Assembly (NCBI RefSeq): GCF_948329825.1
Contig: NZ_CAOJCM010000006.1
Span: forward strand, 62,001 to 126,000
DNA length: 64,000 bases
Source: Paenibacillus sp. JJ-100
GTDB lineage: Bacteria > Bacillota > Bacilli > Paenibacillales > Paenibacillaceae
Direction: 5' to 3'
Below, piece after piece: positions 1 to 8,733 of this stretch (position 1 is the stretch's first letter; every line of letters begins with the position of its first letter). The notes beneath the pieces were generated by a model that was given only the letters and a program-made list of their open reading frames with translations, did no database searches and was not told the DNA's origin. The translations under genes were made by a program, and so were the position numbers.

Positions 1-560
1 ACCTCGGCCTTCGGTGCCTTCTCGCGAATGTTCTGTGCAGACGTGGAGCCTTTCACGGCAAGCACCTTCACACCATCCAGGCTCTCGAGACCGGTGATGG
101 CACTGTCGTTTTTCACCAGCAGGGACTGGCCTGCCTCGAAGTATACATCACTGAAATCAACCTGCTCTTTGCGCTCGTCTGTAATCGTCATTGTGGCAAT
201 GATGATGTCGATATCCCCGTTCTGCAGCATGGGAATTCTTGTTTTGGAGGTAACTTCCTTCAGTTCAACCTTCGTTTCATCGCCCAGAATCTGCTTAGCT
301 AGCGCTTTGGCGATATCGATATCAAAGCCCTCCACGTTCCCGCTTGCTGGATCTTTGAGTCCAAATAACTTCGTGTCGTATTTCACACCAGCAATTAGCT
401 TGCCGCGCTCCTTAATCTTCTCAATCGTGCCTTTCGCTTCCGCATTGCCCCCACCACCTGCCGAGGAGGTGTCTGTTCCTGTATTACAGCCAGATAAGAC
501 AAGAGATAACATAAGTACCAGCACAAACGTCAAAGTCGGCCACTTCATTCTATTTTTCAT
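1..560 (-). CDS. Polar amino acid ABC transporter substrate-binding lipoprotein (partial)
   Basis: Extracytoplasmic solute receptor of a glutamate/glutamine-type ABC importer. Only the first ~186 residues are visible; the gene runs off the left edge. Reading leftward from the ATG at 560, a basic start and hydrophobic core lead to a lipobox LVLSGC with Cys25 as the lipidation site. A Gly/Ser-rich linker follows, then the start of an SBP_bac_3 domain with the typical IKERGKLIAGVKYDT opening, a DIDIAKALAKQ helix and the DIDIIIATMTITDER stretch of the ligand cleft. It lies 65 bp downstream of the cognate ATPase gene on the same strand, so they are probably one operon, with permease gene(s) expected beyond the edge. 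The exact amino acid cannot be told from this part. Confidence 0.9.
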   Translation of the reverse strand, partial: MKNRMKWPTLTFVLVLMLSLVLSGCNTGTDTSSAGGGGNAEAKGTIEKIKERGKLIAGVKYDTKLFGLKDPASGNVEGFDIDIAKALAKQILGDETKVELKEVTSKTRIPMLQNGDIDIIIATMTITDERKEQVDFSDVYFEAGQSLLVKNDSAITGLESLDGVKVLAVKGSTSAQNIREKAPKAE

Positions 561-625
561 CAAAATAAGACCCCTTTCGAATTTGGAGTGCCCATGATAA
601 GTCTGGGTGACAGAATTAGGAGGGA

Positions 626-1360
626 TTAATGATGGATCAGACGGCTAAGAAACTGTTGTGCTCTCTCTTCTCTAGGGTTGTCAAAAAACTCCGTCGCAGA
701 AGCTTCTTCTACGATTCGGCCTTCATCCATGAAGATGACCCGGTCTGCCACTTCGCGGGCAAAACCCATCTCATGGGTAACAACCACCATAGTCATGCCA
801 TTGTGGGCAAGGGAGCGCATAACATCCAGAACCTCGCCGATCATCTCGGGATCAAGGGCAGAGGTCGGTTCGTCAAAAAGCATAATCTTTGGTTCCATTG
901 CGAGCCCTCTTGCAATCGCTACACGTTGCTGTTGTCCACCGGATAACTGGGAGGGGTAACTGTCTGCTTTATCGGCGATGCCGACCCGCTCCAGGTATTT
1001 CATCGCGGTTGCTGCTGCTTGGGCCTTGGGTTGTTTGCGCACTTTGATCGGTGCAAGGGTAATGTTATCGATGACTTTTTTGTGGGGATACAGATTGAAA
1101 TGTTGAAAAACCATACCGATGTCACGGCGGAAGAGGTTGATGTCCACCTTTTTTTGATGCAGAGGAATGCCGCTGACGACAAGCTCGCCGTCACTGATGG
1201 TTTCCAGACGGTTGATACAGCGAAGCAGTGTACTTTTGCCAGAGCCAGAAGGTCCGATAATAACCACGACCTCGCCTTCTTCAATGCGGAGATGAATATC
1301 CTTGAGGACATGGAAATGACCGAAATGCTTTTGGACACTTTTGAATTCAATCAAGAACAT
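626..1360 (-). CDS. glnQ: Polar amino acid ABC transporter ATP-binding protein, GlnQ-type
   Basis: Cytoplasmic ATPase (244 aa) that energises uptake of a polar amino acid, most like GlnQ/GltL. Visible motifs are Walker [11 protein letters not shown]-loop [13 protein letters not shown], signature LSGGQQQR, Walker [13 protein letters not shown] and the switch histidine in [11 protein letters not shown] start at the ATG at 1360 because AAAGGG lies 7-8 bases upstream of it; the frame stays open 14 codons further, to 1402, but without a ribosome site there. A TTGCTA-17-TATGAT promoter lies upstream. The gene order is ATPase then binding protein, with the permease presumably outside the window. Confidence 0.93.
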   Translation of the reverse strand: MFLIEFKSVQKHFGHFHVLKDIHLRIEEGEVVVIIGPSGSGKSTLLRCINRLETISDGELVVSGIPLHQKKVDINLFRRDIGMVFQHFNLYPHKKVIDNITLAPIKVRKQPKAQAAATAMKYLERVGIADKADSYPSQLSGGQQQRVAIARGLAMEPKIMLFDEPTSALDPEMIGEVLDVMRSLAHNGMTMVVVTHEMGFAREVADRVIFMDEGRIVEEASATEFFDNPREERAQQFLSRLIHH

Positions 1361-1422
1361 ACACCCTTTCTGCAATAGAAAATAGTAGGAATAAAAAGGC
1401 AATATTGCAAAGTAGTTATTTC

Positions 1423-1451
1423 ATCATACAGATTCATCCTGATAATAGCAA
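1423..1451 (-). promoter_or_regulatory. Sigma-A-type promoter for the glnQ operon
   Basis: On the minus strand TTGCTA (1446-1451) and TATGAT (1423-1428) are separated by 17 bases, which fits a housekeeping promoter about 60 bases upstream of the chosen glnQ start. No operator was recognised. Confidence 0.55.
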
Positions 1452-1780
1452 TTACTCTGTGATAAAACATGACATAAGTAACAGGTGTTGTAGGCCTGTA
1501 GCTCGAAATTACGTCATATATATGTTATATTTATAACTTTTTTGTGACGAATCCTGACAAAAAAATGAATCCATATGCCTATCTTATTTACAAGCATTGG
1601 AATTGATGTATGTTGTATACTGGAAATTGGTGTGCAATTTTCATAAATCACATATGTGGCATAGATAACAAATAACATCAAGTTCACCCTGTACATGGCA
1701 AAAAAGTTCAACCTAGCTTCGTCATGCCATTGATATGATGAAGTGAGATAACGACACAGTAGAGAGGATGATTTCATACG
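1452..1780. other. AT-rich divergent intergenic region
   Basis: This stretch separates the leftward amino acid transporter operon from the rightward GH28 gene. It should hold the GH28 promoter. The only clear signal is the ribosome site GAGAGGATG-like sequence ahead of the ATG at 1781. I saw no convincing gene, riboswitch or cre box; the minus-strand open frame at 1514-1795 has no family resemblance. Confidence 0.4.
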
Positions 1781-3394
1781 ATGAATATTTATCACTCCCC
1801 GATGTCTTCAGGAGCAGGCAGTGTACCCGATGTTCAAGCTTACGAAGTGGATCTACCTGTTATTCCTAAGCGTGATTATCATATTACCGAGTATGGTGCT
1901 GTTGGAGATGGGATAACAGAGAATACAGAGGCATTCCGACGGGCTATTGCCGCGTGTGCAGAAGCGGGCGGAGGCAGGATTATCATTCCCCCTGGTGTAT
2001 GGCTCACTGGGCCTATTGTGCTTCGTAGTCGAATTGAACTGCATGTGCAGGCCGGGGCGCTGGTAACGTTCAGTCAGGATTTTAGGAAGTATCCGCTCAT
2101 TGGATCAAGCTTTGAGGGCTGGCAGGTTGTACGCTGCCAATCTCCGATTGATGCAGACGGGCTCGAAGATATTGCGATAACGGGTGAAGGGATCTGGGAT
2201 GGTGGGGGTGAAGCCTGGCGTCCGGTGAAAAGATCTAAAATGACAGCAGGTCAGTGGGAGCGATTACTTGCCTCAGGTGGTGTTGTAGAAATGTCCGGCA
2301 CAGAAGAACAGATCTGGTGGCCTTCCCAATCTGCACTTGATGGCGTAACCACTGCCGAAAAGCTTCGCCAAGAGAATGTAAGTGATATCGCCGCTTATGA
2401 AGAGATTCGTGAATTTTTGCGGCCGAATATGGTCAGCTTACGGCGATGCAAACGAGTTCTGCTGGAGGGACCTACATTCCAGAACTCACCGGCATGGAAC
2501 CTGCACCCTTGGGCGTGTGAGCATGTGACGATTCGTAAAGTAAACGTACGTAATCCATGGTTCTCCCAGAATGGAGATGGACTGGATATAGAGTCCTGCC
2601 GTCATGTTCTGGTGGAGCAGAGTCTATTCGATGTTGGTGACGATGCGATCTGCATGAAATCCGGCAAGGATGCTGAAGGACGTGAACTTGGACTGCCATC
2701 GGAGTACGTCACGATTCGGGATTGCACTGTGTATCATGGTCATGGCGGTTTTGTGATCGGAAGTGAGATGTCTGGTGGTGTCCGGCATGTTCGCGTATCG
2801 GATTGTACATTTATAGGAACGGATATCGGTTTACGTTTCAAAAGTGCACGCGGACGCGGCGGTATCGTCGAAGATATTCAGATTGAGCGTATCTATATGA
2901 AGGATATTATTATGGAGGCAATCTCCTTTTCATTTTTTTATGCCAATCAGGAGGGGTCTGCACGGGGTGGGGATCTCGCGAAGGAGGTCAGCGAAGAGAC
3001 GCCGGTGTTCCGGGATATTCGAATATCGGATGTGGTCTGCGCGGGTGCTGATGCGGCCCTGTTTGTCAGCGGTTTGCCGGAGATGCCCCTGGACAGTGTG
3101 AGTATTGAGCGTTACAGCGTAGAAGCTCGTACAGGGATTCAGTGCGCTCATGCTAAACACCTGCAACTCACCGAACTACAAGCACGAGTCACCGAAGGGC
3201 CGTTAATTCATCTTCACAATTGCAAAGGTGCAGAGGTACAAGGAATTAATGGTGTGGGAGCCGATGGGAAGCTGCTGATGGTCACTGGACTTGAGTCTGC
3301 CGGTATCGTATGCCGGGAAACAGATGCTGATACCGAAGGAAGGCAAATATCTGTTGGTCCAGAAGTCCGAAGTGGAGCCATCATTCGCGGATAA
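1781..3394 (+). CDS. Glycoside hydrolase family 28 (polygalacturonase-like), intracellular
   Basis: Pectin-type glycosidase (537 aa) with a right-handed beta-helix. The N-terminal ITEYGAVGDGITENTEAF signature is that of the pectate lyase 3/GH28 superfamily. GH28 active-site elements appear in order: NGDGLDIES near residue 264, GDDAICMKSG near 286, the GHGG histidine near 321, and an RFK pair (R-x-K) near 354. There is no signal peptide or membrane segment, so it should act on imported oligogalacturonides or unsaturated galacturonides (exo-type action is an inference). A convergent AraC regulator lies next door, the usual arrangement of a small sugar-responsive locus. The substrate could also be a rhamnogalacturonan fragment. 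Confidence 0.88.
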   Translation: MNIYHSPMSSGAGSVPDVQAYEVDLPVIPKRDYHITEYGAVGDGITENTEAFRRAIAACAEAGGGRIIIPPGVWLTGPIVLRSRIELHVQAGALVTFSQDFRKYPLIGSSFEGWQVVRCQSPIDADGLEDIAITGEGIWDGGGEAWRPVKRSKMTAGQWERLLASGGVVEMSGTEEQIWWPSQSALDGVTTAEKLRQENVSDIAAYEEIREFLRPNMVSLRRCKRVLLEGPTFQNSPAWNLHPWACEHVTIRKVNVRNPWFSQNGDGLDIESCRHVLVEQSLFDVGDDAICMKSGKDAEGRELGLPSEYVTIRDCTVYHGHGGFVIGSEMSGGVRHVRVSDCTFIGTDIGLRFKSARGRGGIVEDIQIERIYMKDIIMEAISFSFFYANQEGSARGGDLAKEVSEETPVFRDIRISDVVCAGADAALFVSGLPEMPLDSVSIERYSVEARTGIQCAHAKHLQLTELQARVTEGPLIHLHNCKGAEVQGINGVGADGKLLMVTGLESAGIVCRETDADTEGRQISVGPEVRSGAIIRG

Positions 3395-3592
3395 AAGATG
3401 CGGTATTTTCGCGGTGCAGCATCTTGTAAGCCTTTTAACAGCGATAAATAAGTAACCGTAGCAGGGTAGCCATATATCCAGTCCAGTCATCGATGCTCTT
3501 CTCCAGAGAGGGGAGACGACATAATGGAGCTGAATCACGGCTACCCCTTTCATTTTGGATATCAAATACAGGACACGGTAGCATGCGGCCTT

Positions 3593-4444
3593 TCACCTGT
3601 GCTCTTTGCGATAACGCAGCGGCGTTGTGCCAGTAACCTGTTTGAAGGTTTTGTTAAAATGAGCAGTATGTTCAAATCCTACCTTTTCTGCGATGAATTG
3701 AACTCGCTCTTGTGTGGAAAGCAATCTTCGCTGTGCCTCGCGAACGCGTACGATTCGTAAGTATTCGCTGAAACGAAATCCGGTAAGTCGGCTAAACATT
3801 CGGCTTAGATACGAAGGACTAATATAAAAACGGGCTGCGGTTCCTTCCAACGTAAGGGGTTCGGTATAGTGTTTATTGACATAGGTCACAATCTCACTAA
3901 TCTTGTCCTGCATGGGGTGTAATGAACCCGGATTAGACTCTCGAATAACCTCCTGTGCTCGATGGATATAGACGAGCAGCTGGGCTAGCAGACTACGTAC
4001 AGTAACCTCATAATGAGGACGTCGCTCTTTGCATTCTTGGAGCATCTGCCATAGGATGCGTTCAATCTCAGGCTGATCTGACTCGGGAACACGAAGCAGG
4101 CTGGAACATTCGAATGGCAGCAGACCACAGATGCCTAGCTCCATACCGGTTGCAAAAGTAGGTGAGAAACCAATGAGTATCCGTTCGAAGCCAGGCTTAG
4201 TTCCTTTGGACGTCGTGTGTACATCATGTGGATTGATGAGAACCAGGTCGCCTTTTCGCGCAGGTAAAATCTGTCCATTCATGGAATATACCCGTTCACC
4301 CTCGAGCAGGTAATATAATTCATAAAAGGGATGGGCATGAGGCTGTGGCATCGCGCTTCCGTCATGTCTTCGCATATATTCAATGGAAAAAGCATGATCA
4401 CCAATCCGATATTTAGGTCCAATCCGATCTTCAATGAGACTCAT
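3593..4444 (-). CDS. AraC-family transcriptional regulator
   Basis: DNA-binding regulator (283 aa) of the sugar-responsive AraC type. The N-terminal half is a cupin-like ligand domain (HAHPFYELYYLLEGE, residues ~35-50). The C-terminal ~100 residues form two helix-turn-helix motifs, with FYISPSYLSRMFSRLTGF in the first and the conserved VGFEHTAHFNKTFKQVTG then TPLRYR in the second. The ATG at 4444 is preferred because AGGGGAG lies 8 bases upstream; a longer frame to 4525 has no ribosome site and would cover the cre-like element. It converges with the GH28 gene, so control of pectin-oligomer metabolism is a reasonable inference, not shown. Confidence 0.88.
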   Translation of the reverse strand: MSLIEDRIGPKYRIGDHAFSIEYMRRHDGSAMPQPHAHPFYELYYLLEGERVYSMNGQILPARKGDLVLINPHDVHTTSKGTKPGFERILIGFSPTFATGMELGICGLLPFECSSLLRVPESDQPEIERILWQMLQECKERRPHYEVTVRSLLAQLLVYIHRAQEVIRESNPGSLHPMQDKISEIVTYVNKHYTEPLTLEGTAARFYISPSYLSRMFSRLTGFRFSEYLRIVRVREAQRRLLSTQERVQFIAEKVGFEHTAHFNKTFKQVTGTTPLRYRKEHR

Positions 4445-4510
4445 TATACAACTCCCCTCTACTTCAGGCTTGGCGTTGATATCCATATCATAACGGAAAA
4501 TTGATATTTT

Positions 4511-4524
4511 TGTAAACGCTATCA
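4511..4524. promoter_or_regulatory. Catabolite-responsive element (cre) candidate
   Basis: TGTAAACGCTATCA matches the CcpA operator consensus TGWAANCGNTNWCA at every specified position. It lies ~67 bases upstream of the AraC regulator start and ~150 bases upstream of the cupin gene. It suggests glucose repression of the regulator and, through it, the GH28 locus. Confidence 0.6.
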
Positions 4525-4676
4525 TGCAGAGTGAGATTCGTTTTGGGTGGTGGACTCCGTATTTAACAGCTGTAAAGGTGACAAAACGGACATGTTGTTT
4601 TAGAGTAGGGAGAGCGAGGTTAAACTTCGGTTTGGAAGTTTCCCCGAATATGAGTTTGGAAGGAAGGAAACAGGTT

Positions 4677-5135
4677 ATGACAGCACATGAATTATCACCA
4701 CTCGTAGCTGCACTGGATATGCAGCCTCACGTTGAAGGTGGTTGGTATAAGGAAGTTTGGAAGGCATCCTATCAAATCCCGCAATCCGTTTTGCCGGATT
4801 CCTACTCTGGTCCACGTTTCTCGGCAAGTTCAACGTATTTCTTATTGCATGCCCATGAAATTTCTGAATGGCACACGGTGCTTTCGGATGAGTTGTGGTT
4901 ATGGCATAGCGGTAGCCCGATTGAACTGAAATTGGGGGGCAATGGCGAGAATCCGGAGAATGAGGAAGTGCTGGTTCTCGGTATGGATATCGAGGCAGGA
5001 CAATCTCCTCAGGTCCTCGTTCCTGCAGGTGTATGGCAGACGGCACGTCCTCTGGGCGATGAACCAGTGCTGGTCACTTGTGTGGTTGCACCAGGATTTC
5101 ACTTTGATGATTTCAAGCTGATCTCCAAAGGTTGA
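4677..5135 (+). CDS. Cupin_5 (DUF985) family protein
   Basis: Small single-domain cupin (152 aa) of the DUF985 family. The signature runs MQPHVEGGWYKEVW, then YFLLHAHEISEWHTVLSDE and LVPAGVWQTARPL, with a conserved VAPGFHFDDF near the C-terminus. Biochemical role is not established for the family; carbohydrate or small-metabolite binding is often guessed. The ATG at 4677 is chosen because GGAAGG lies about 7 bases before it; an in-frame ATG at 4650 and an open frame back to 4524 exist without better ribosome sites. It has its own downstream terminator, so it is probably a single-gene unit. Confidence 0.85.
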   Translation: MTAHELSPLVAALDMQPHVEGGWYKEVWKASYQIPQSVLPDSYSGPRFSASSTYFLLHAHEISEWHTVLSDELWLWHSGSPIELKLGGNGENPENEEVLVLGMDIEAGQSPQVLVPAGVWQTARPLGDEPVLVTCVVAPGFHFDDFKLISKG

Positions 5136-5155
5136 GAGTGTTGTAGACTCAATGG

Positions 5156-5197
5156 AAATCCCGATTCGGATGGTTCAACATCTGCATCGGGATTTTT
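5156..5197 (+). terminator. Rho-independent terminator after the cupin gene
   Basis: A perfect 10-bp stem AAATCCCGAT / ATCGGGATTT (5156-5165 with 5186-5195) is followed by a T run. Confidence 0.8.
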
Positions 5198-5469
5198 GGG
5201 GTCTTGTTCGCGCGGGAAGCCCCTGTTTTTATCCTTTTTCGGCAGGCAGAGGTTTGGTTTTGACGTTTGTGGGTGATAAGATGAAGTATACGAAAATAGA
5301 ACGAAACGTATGGATAGTATGATTCTTTGCTCATGATTCTTGTAGAACACCCTTCAGAGGAAGAGATTCAATCATTGAGTCGTATGTTTTTACATAATCT
5401 AAACCAATCTAATGCAGCTATTCCGTATGATCAGCGGGACTGCGCAACGAACAATAAAGGAGCAAGATA
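5198..5469. other. Intergenic region before the DUF445 gene
   Basis: Promoter region of the DUF445 gene. A 45-codon frame from ATG 5333 ends at 5470 exactly on the DUF445 start (TAATG overlap), but it lacks a visible ribosome site, so I do not call it a gene. AAAGGAG precedes ATG 5470. Confidence 0.35.
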
Positions 5470-6729
5470 ATGATGGCTAAACCTAAAAAAACCAAGACGG
5501 CAGCAGCCTGGTCTCTCGTGATCATGGGAGCAGGATTCGCAGCATCATTACCATTTCAGGGTGTGCCTGTAGGGAAGTTGTTGGTAGGCTCATTTGAAGC
5601 GGGACTGGTAGGTGGTCTTGCGGATTGGTTCGCGGTAACTGCGCTGTTCCGCCATCCGCTTGGCATTCCAATCCCCCATACAGCGCTATTGCCGAAGAAC
5701 CGGGACAAGATGACCGAAGGTCTGGTCTCCGCTGTGGAGAACAACCTACTGAACAAAGACAGTATTACGGAGAAAATTGCTGGTTTCAAAGCAGCTGAAG
5801 TTGTTCTGGATACGCTGGGGCGGGAGCTGCACAGTGATGGCGTCAAAACGATGATGGATACATTGTGCAAACGTATATTGGCAGGATTGCCGCTAGAGCA
5901 GATTGCTCCCATAGTTGCCAAAGAGATCAAGTCACAGGCTGGCGCGTTTGATCTGGGGCCGATCCTGGAAAGAGCCGCTGTACAGGTGACGGAGCGAGGA
6001 TATGATGCACAGGCTTTGGATTATGCACTAAAACAGGCGGAAGAGTGGCTGGTTAAACCGGAGACCATTCAGTTACTGGGTGAAAGTGGCATGAAAGCCA
6101 TTAGTGGTATCCAAATGAACGGACTCATGCAGTTTGCGATGAATGCGTTCATGGGGTATTTGAATGAAGAACGTCTGGGCGGCATTATTCAAGGGTATCT
6201 TTTTGATCGGGTAGAGGATATGAAACGGGAAGGCAGTGCGCTGCGATACAAAGTGCTGGATACGCTGCGTACGCAGGCTATGCGAATTGCAGTGAGTGAG
6301 GCTATGCAGGATGGCCTTAATGGCTGGAAGAACAATCTGCTGGATGGCTGGGACGCCGAGGAAACGGTGCTGAACAAACTCACGGAGCTGCGTGATAAAG
6401 CGCTCGCTGCGATGGAGGATGGGCAATATGTGGATACGTATGCGCTACCGGCCATCGAAAAGGTACTGGCAGATCTACGATCAGATGACGTGTTAATGAC
6501 AAGCATGAATGCCAAGATTGTGGAAGGTGTCACCACACTGCTGGAGAAAAATCACTCCAAGATTGGGAATCTCGTACGCGAAAATGTAGATAAAATGGAT
6601 AATTCTACGCTTATTTCGATGATTGAAGATAAAGTGGGACAGGATCTGCAGTGGATTCGGATCAACGGTGCAGTGACTGGATTCATTATCGGGATCCTAC
6701 TGACTGCACTGCGCATGGTGCTTGAATAA
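5470..6729 (+). CDS. DUF445 family membrane protein
   Basis: 419-residue protein of the DUF445 family (YheB-like), of unknown biochemical function. A hydrophobic segment near residues 12-32 and the GSFEAGLVGGLADWFAVTALFRHPLGIPIPHTALLP block are diagnostic. The middle is long, helical and charged, with LLNKDSITEKI and related repeats. A last transmembrane helix (TGFIIGILLTALRMV) closes the protein, giving a helical domain held by membrane segments at both ends. A start at ATG 5470 or 5473 is supported by AAAGGAG 7-10 bases upstream. A strong terminator follows at 6768, so it is probably monocistronic. Confidence 0.87.
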   Translation: MMAKPKKTKTAAAWSLVIMGAGFAASLPFQGVPVGKLLVGSFEAGLVGGLADWFAVTALFRHPLGIPIPHTALLPKNRDKMTEGLVSAVENNLLNKDSITEKIAGFKAAEVVLDTLGRELHSDGVKTMMDTLCKRILAGLPLEQIAPIVAKEIKSQAGAFDLGPILERAAVQVTERGYDAQALDYALKQAEEWLVKPETIQLLGESGMKAISGIQMNGLMQFAMNAFMGYLNEERLGGIIQGYLFDRVEDMKREGSALRYKVLDTLRTQAMRIAVSEAMQDGLNGWKNNLLDGWDAEETVLNKLTELRDKALAAMEDGQYVDTYALPAIEKVLADLRSDDVLMTSMNAKIVEGVTTLLEKNHSKIGNLVRENVDKMDNSTLISMIEDKVGQDLQWIRINGAVTGFIIGILLTALRMVLE

Positions 6730-6767
6730 TGACGATAGAGGCCAAGCCGGCTCGGCTGGCCAAGAAG

Positions 6768-6801
6768 AAGAGCCGCTCATTTGCAGAGCAGGCTCTTTTT
6801 T
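6768..6801 (+). terminator. Rho-independent terminator
   Basis: AAGAGCCGCTC pairs with GAGCAGGCTCTT around a short loop and runs into six T residues. It ends the DUF445 gene and may also stop the convergent exporter operon. Confidence 0.85.
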
Positions 6802-6858
6802 AGTGTAAACATGGACGACGTGACTTTCGGGTTGGCTAGGCCTAAGAGGAATATGGAA

Positions 6859-7212
6859 TCATTTGGCGGTTAGCTGCTTCGCTTGTGCCGGCAGTTCATC
6901 TGCTGTGACTTCTTCCCAGTGCGTTACACCACGTATTGCGGCGACATAGAGTTTCAGATATGCACCATTTTTGAGTGATTTTCCCGTAGAAAAGTTCAAT
7001 GTTTTGGATTTTCCCTCATCGGTATAACCGACTAATTCGTAGCTGTATCGTCCGTTCTCATCCTTGTTCACCTCGGACTGATTCACAACCGTATAGTAGG
7101 TGGTCTTGCCTGCCGGGTTATCAGGTGTCAGTTTAGCCGGGTCCATGAAAATAAGCCACAGACAGGTCAGTATCACAAGCAATAATGCGAGAATACCGAG
7201 TGATTTTTTCAT
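6859..7212 (-). CDS. YxeA-family (DUF1093) small exported protein
   Basis: 117-residue protein with one N-terminal hydrophobic helix (LGILALLLVILTCLWLIF) and a small extracytoplasmic domain. The pattern YYTVVNQS...YSYELVGYTDEGK...TLNFSTGK...LKLYVAA matches the YxeA/DUF1093 family, whose members cluster with antimicrobial-peptide transporters; molecular function is unknown. It is the last gene of the leftward exporter operon, 27 bases after the permease gene. A second family member sits at 43420-43779 beside a different, BceAB-type exporter, which strengthens a link to peptide-antibiotic response. The ribosome site is weak. Confidence 0.75.
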   Translation of the reverse strand: MKKSLGILALLLVILTCLWLIFMDPAKLTPDNPAGKTTYYTVVNQSEVNKDENGRYSYELVGYTDEGKSKTLNFSTGKSLKNGAYLKLYVAAIRGVTHWEEVTADELPAQAKQLTAK

Positions 7213-7239
7213 CGCAGTACACTTCTTTGCAGGTTGGAA

Positions 7240-7971
7240 TTAGGATGATGTAATGTCTTTATATTTCAGGCGGCGAATCGACCAGACCGCAAACAGTAGA
7301 ATGAACAAGGTGTTCATAAATAGAAAAATCATATTCTCTGAAGGTGTCAGCCCTTTCTGACTAAGCACACCCATACCTATAGTTAATAGGGAGAACGGAA
7401 ATAACATACCGATCTTCAGTACATACATCCCTAATCCGAAGAAGACAGCACACAGGCTGATTCCAATAGGTGTAGCAAAACTTCGTATGCGAATGGATAA
7501 CCCGAGTTGAAGTGAGGCAATCGAAAGGGAAGCAAACCATCCGCGCAGGCTCCACACCAGAATTTCCGTTGGAAACTCACCTGGAATATTGAACATCTTC
7601 CCCGCTGCCCAGTACATCAGCATGAAGAAGGCTTGAGCGAAAAAGATCAGTATGCTGACAATGACCAACTTAGCGACAAATAGACTGGTGACACTTAACG
7701 GTGAAGCCAGAATCATGTTCCAGTTGCGGTTGCTATGCTCAAGACGGCATACGAAGGCACAACAGATCGCAATCAGAATGGGCAGAAAGAATTCGCCGTA
7801 AAATAAACTGACCTGTGTCCACAAGCTGAACCATCCATTTTGTAAAGCCGCTTGGTTAAAATAAAAGTTAAAACATCCGATGAGCAGACTGATAACAGGC
7901 AGAATTGCCAGCACCAGGCTGATTCGGGAACGCCGAAGTTTAAGCCATTCGGCAGAAATACTCCTCAGCAT
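7240..7971 (-). CDS. Lantibiotic-immunity-type ABC permease, MutG/EpiG-like
   Basis: 243-residue ABC-2-type permease with about six transmembrane helices. It opens with LRSISAEWLKLRRSRISLVLAILPVISLLIGC, the usual cytoplasmic-start plus first-helix layout of LanG-type subunits. It lies 12 bases downstream of a second permease and two genes after an ATPase, giving ATPase-permease-permease as in LanFEG self-protection exporters, which remove lantibiotics from the membrane. No lantibiotic precursor or LanB/LanC/LanM gene is present nearby, so the substrate is probably a foreign peptide. Confidence 0.78.
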   Translation of the reverse strand: MLRSISAEWLKLRRSRISLVLAILPVISLLIGCFNFYFNQAALQNGWFSLWTQVSLFYGEFFLPILIAICCAFVCRLEHSNRNWNMILASPLSVTSLFVAKLVIVSILIFFAQAFFMLMYWAAGKMFNIPGEFPTEILVWSLRGWFASLSIASLQLGLSIRIRSFATPIGISLCAVFFGLGMYVLKIGMLFPFSLLTIGMGVLSQKGLTPSENMIFLFMNTLFILLFAVWSIRRLKYKDITSS

Positions 7972-7983
7972 GTAGTCCCCTCC

Positions 7984-8733
7984 TTAGATTTCTTGTTTCG
8001 AGGCATGAAAATTGCCAGCAAGATAGAAGATGATGGTCATACATAAGGCTGCGATCAGTAGGCCAACAGGCAAGGTTCCAGATACATAGGTTCCTGAAGA
8101 TGCGCTGTAAATGTAAGTGACTGGATTCAGATCCAGATAATAAGACCAGATGAATAAGTGACGAATTGCAGCTGGAAATAAACTGGATGTCGTTCCGATG
8201 AATCCGCCCAACATGCCCAAACATAGAGCAAACGCCTGATTGCGAACGGTCAGCGACAACCATTGCTGTAGAGCCGTAATGACAAGTGTGGTCAATAGCG
8301 TACCGATAGCAAACTGCACAAGCAGGGAGAGCGGGATTGATCCGGAAATATTTTTGGACAGGCCAAAGCCCACGATGAATATGGCCTGTGCGATGATGCC
8401 ATACAGAATCAGACTATTTGCACATATATATTTGGCGGTGTAAACGTGATTCCGTCCCGTATTGGTTGTCATTAACATCTTCCATGTATTGCCCTTGTGC
8501 TCCATATCACAGATGCGGGACACCACAATTGCCGATATGATCGGCAGAAACAGACCGTTCATCGAAGCGATGCTGAAAATGAGTGCTTCCCAGCTTGCAT
8601 TACTTGCACTTCGAGAGATCGATATGCTCATGGACATGGCCGCCCAGATCATCTCTGCAGCAAGGAACAGTGTGATCATGATCCATATCTTTTTACGGCG
8701 AATTTTGTAATATTCCAGAGATAGAGCTTTCAT
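7984..8733 (-). CDS. Lantibiotic-immunity-type ABC permease, MutE/EpiE-like
   Basis: 249-residue integral membrane subunit with about six helices. The N-terminal ALSLEYYKIRRKKIWIM segment and the conserved CDMEHKGNTWKMLMTTN stretch (about residues 70-86) are characteristic of the LanE/LanG ABC-2 permeases. Its start overlaps the stop of the upstream ATPase by one base (TAATG), so the two are translationally coupled. Together with 7240-7971 it should form the heterodimeric membrane part of a LanFEG-type exporter. Confidence 0.8.
   Translation of the reverse strand: MKALSLEYYKIRRKKIWIMITLFLAAEMIWAAMSMSISISRSASNASWEALIFSIASMNGLFLPIISAIVVSRICDMEHKGNTWKMLMTTNTGRNHVYTAKYICANSLILYGIIAQAIFIVGFGLSKNISGSIPLSLLVQFAIGTLLTTLVITALQQWLSLTVRNQAFALCLGMLGGFIGTTSSLFPAAIRHLFIWSYYLDLNPVTYIYSASSGTYVSGTLPVGLLIAALCMTIIFYLAGNFHASKQEI

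Noticed and set aside
3395-3425. AAGATGC/GCATCTT inverted repeat after the GH28 gene as a terminator
   Set aside because: Only 7 bp with a wide loop and no T run on either strand, so I could not support it.
3524-3760. 78-codon plus-strand frame at the end of the AraC gene
   Set aside because: It mostly overlaps the conserved AraC helix-turn-helix region in antisense; the ribosome-like GAGGGGAG upstream is probably chance.
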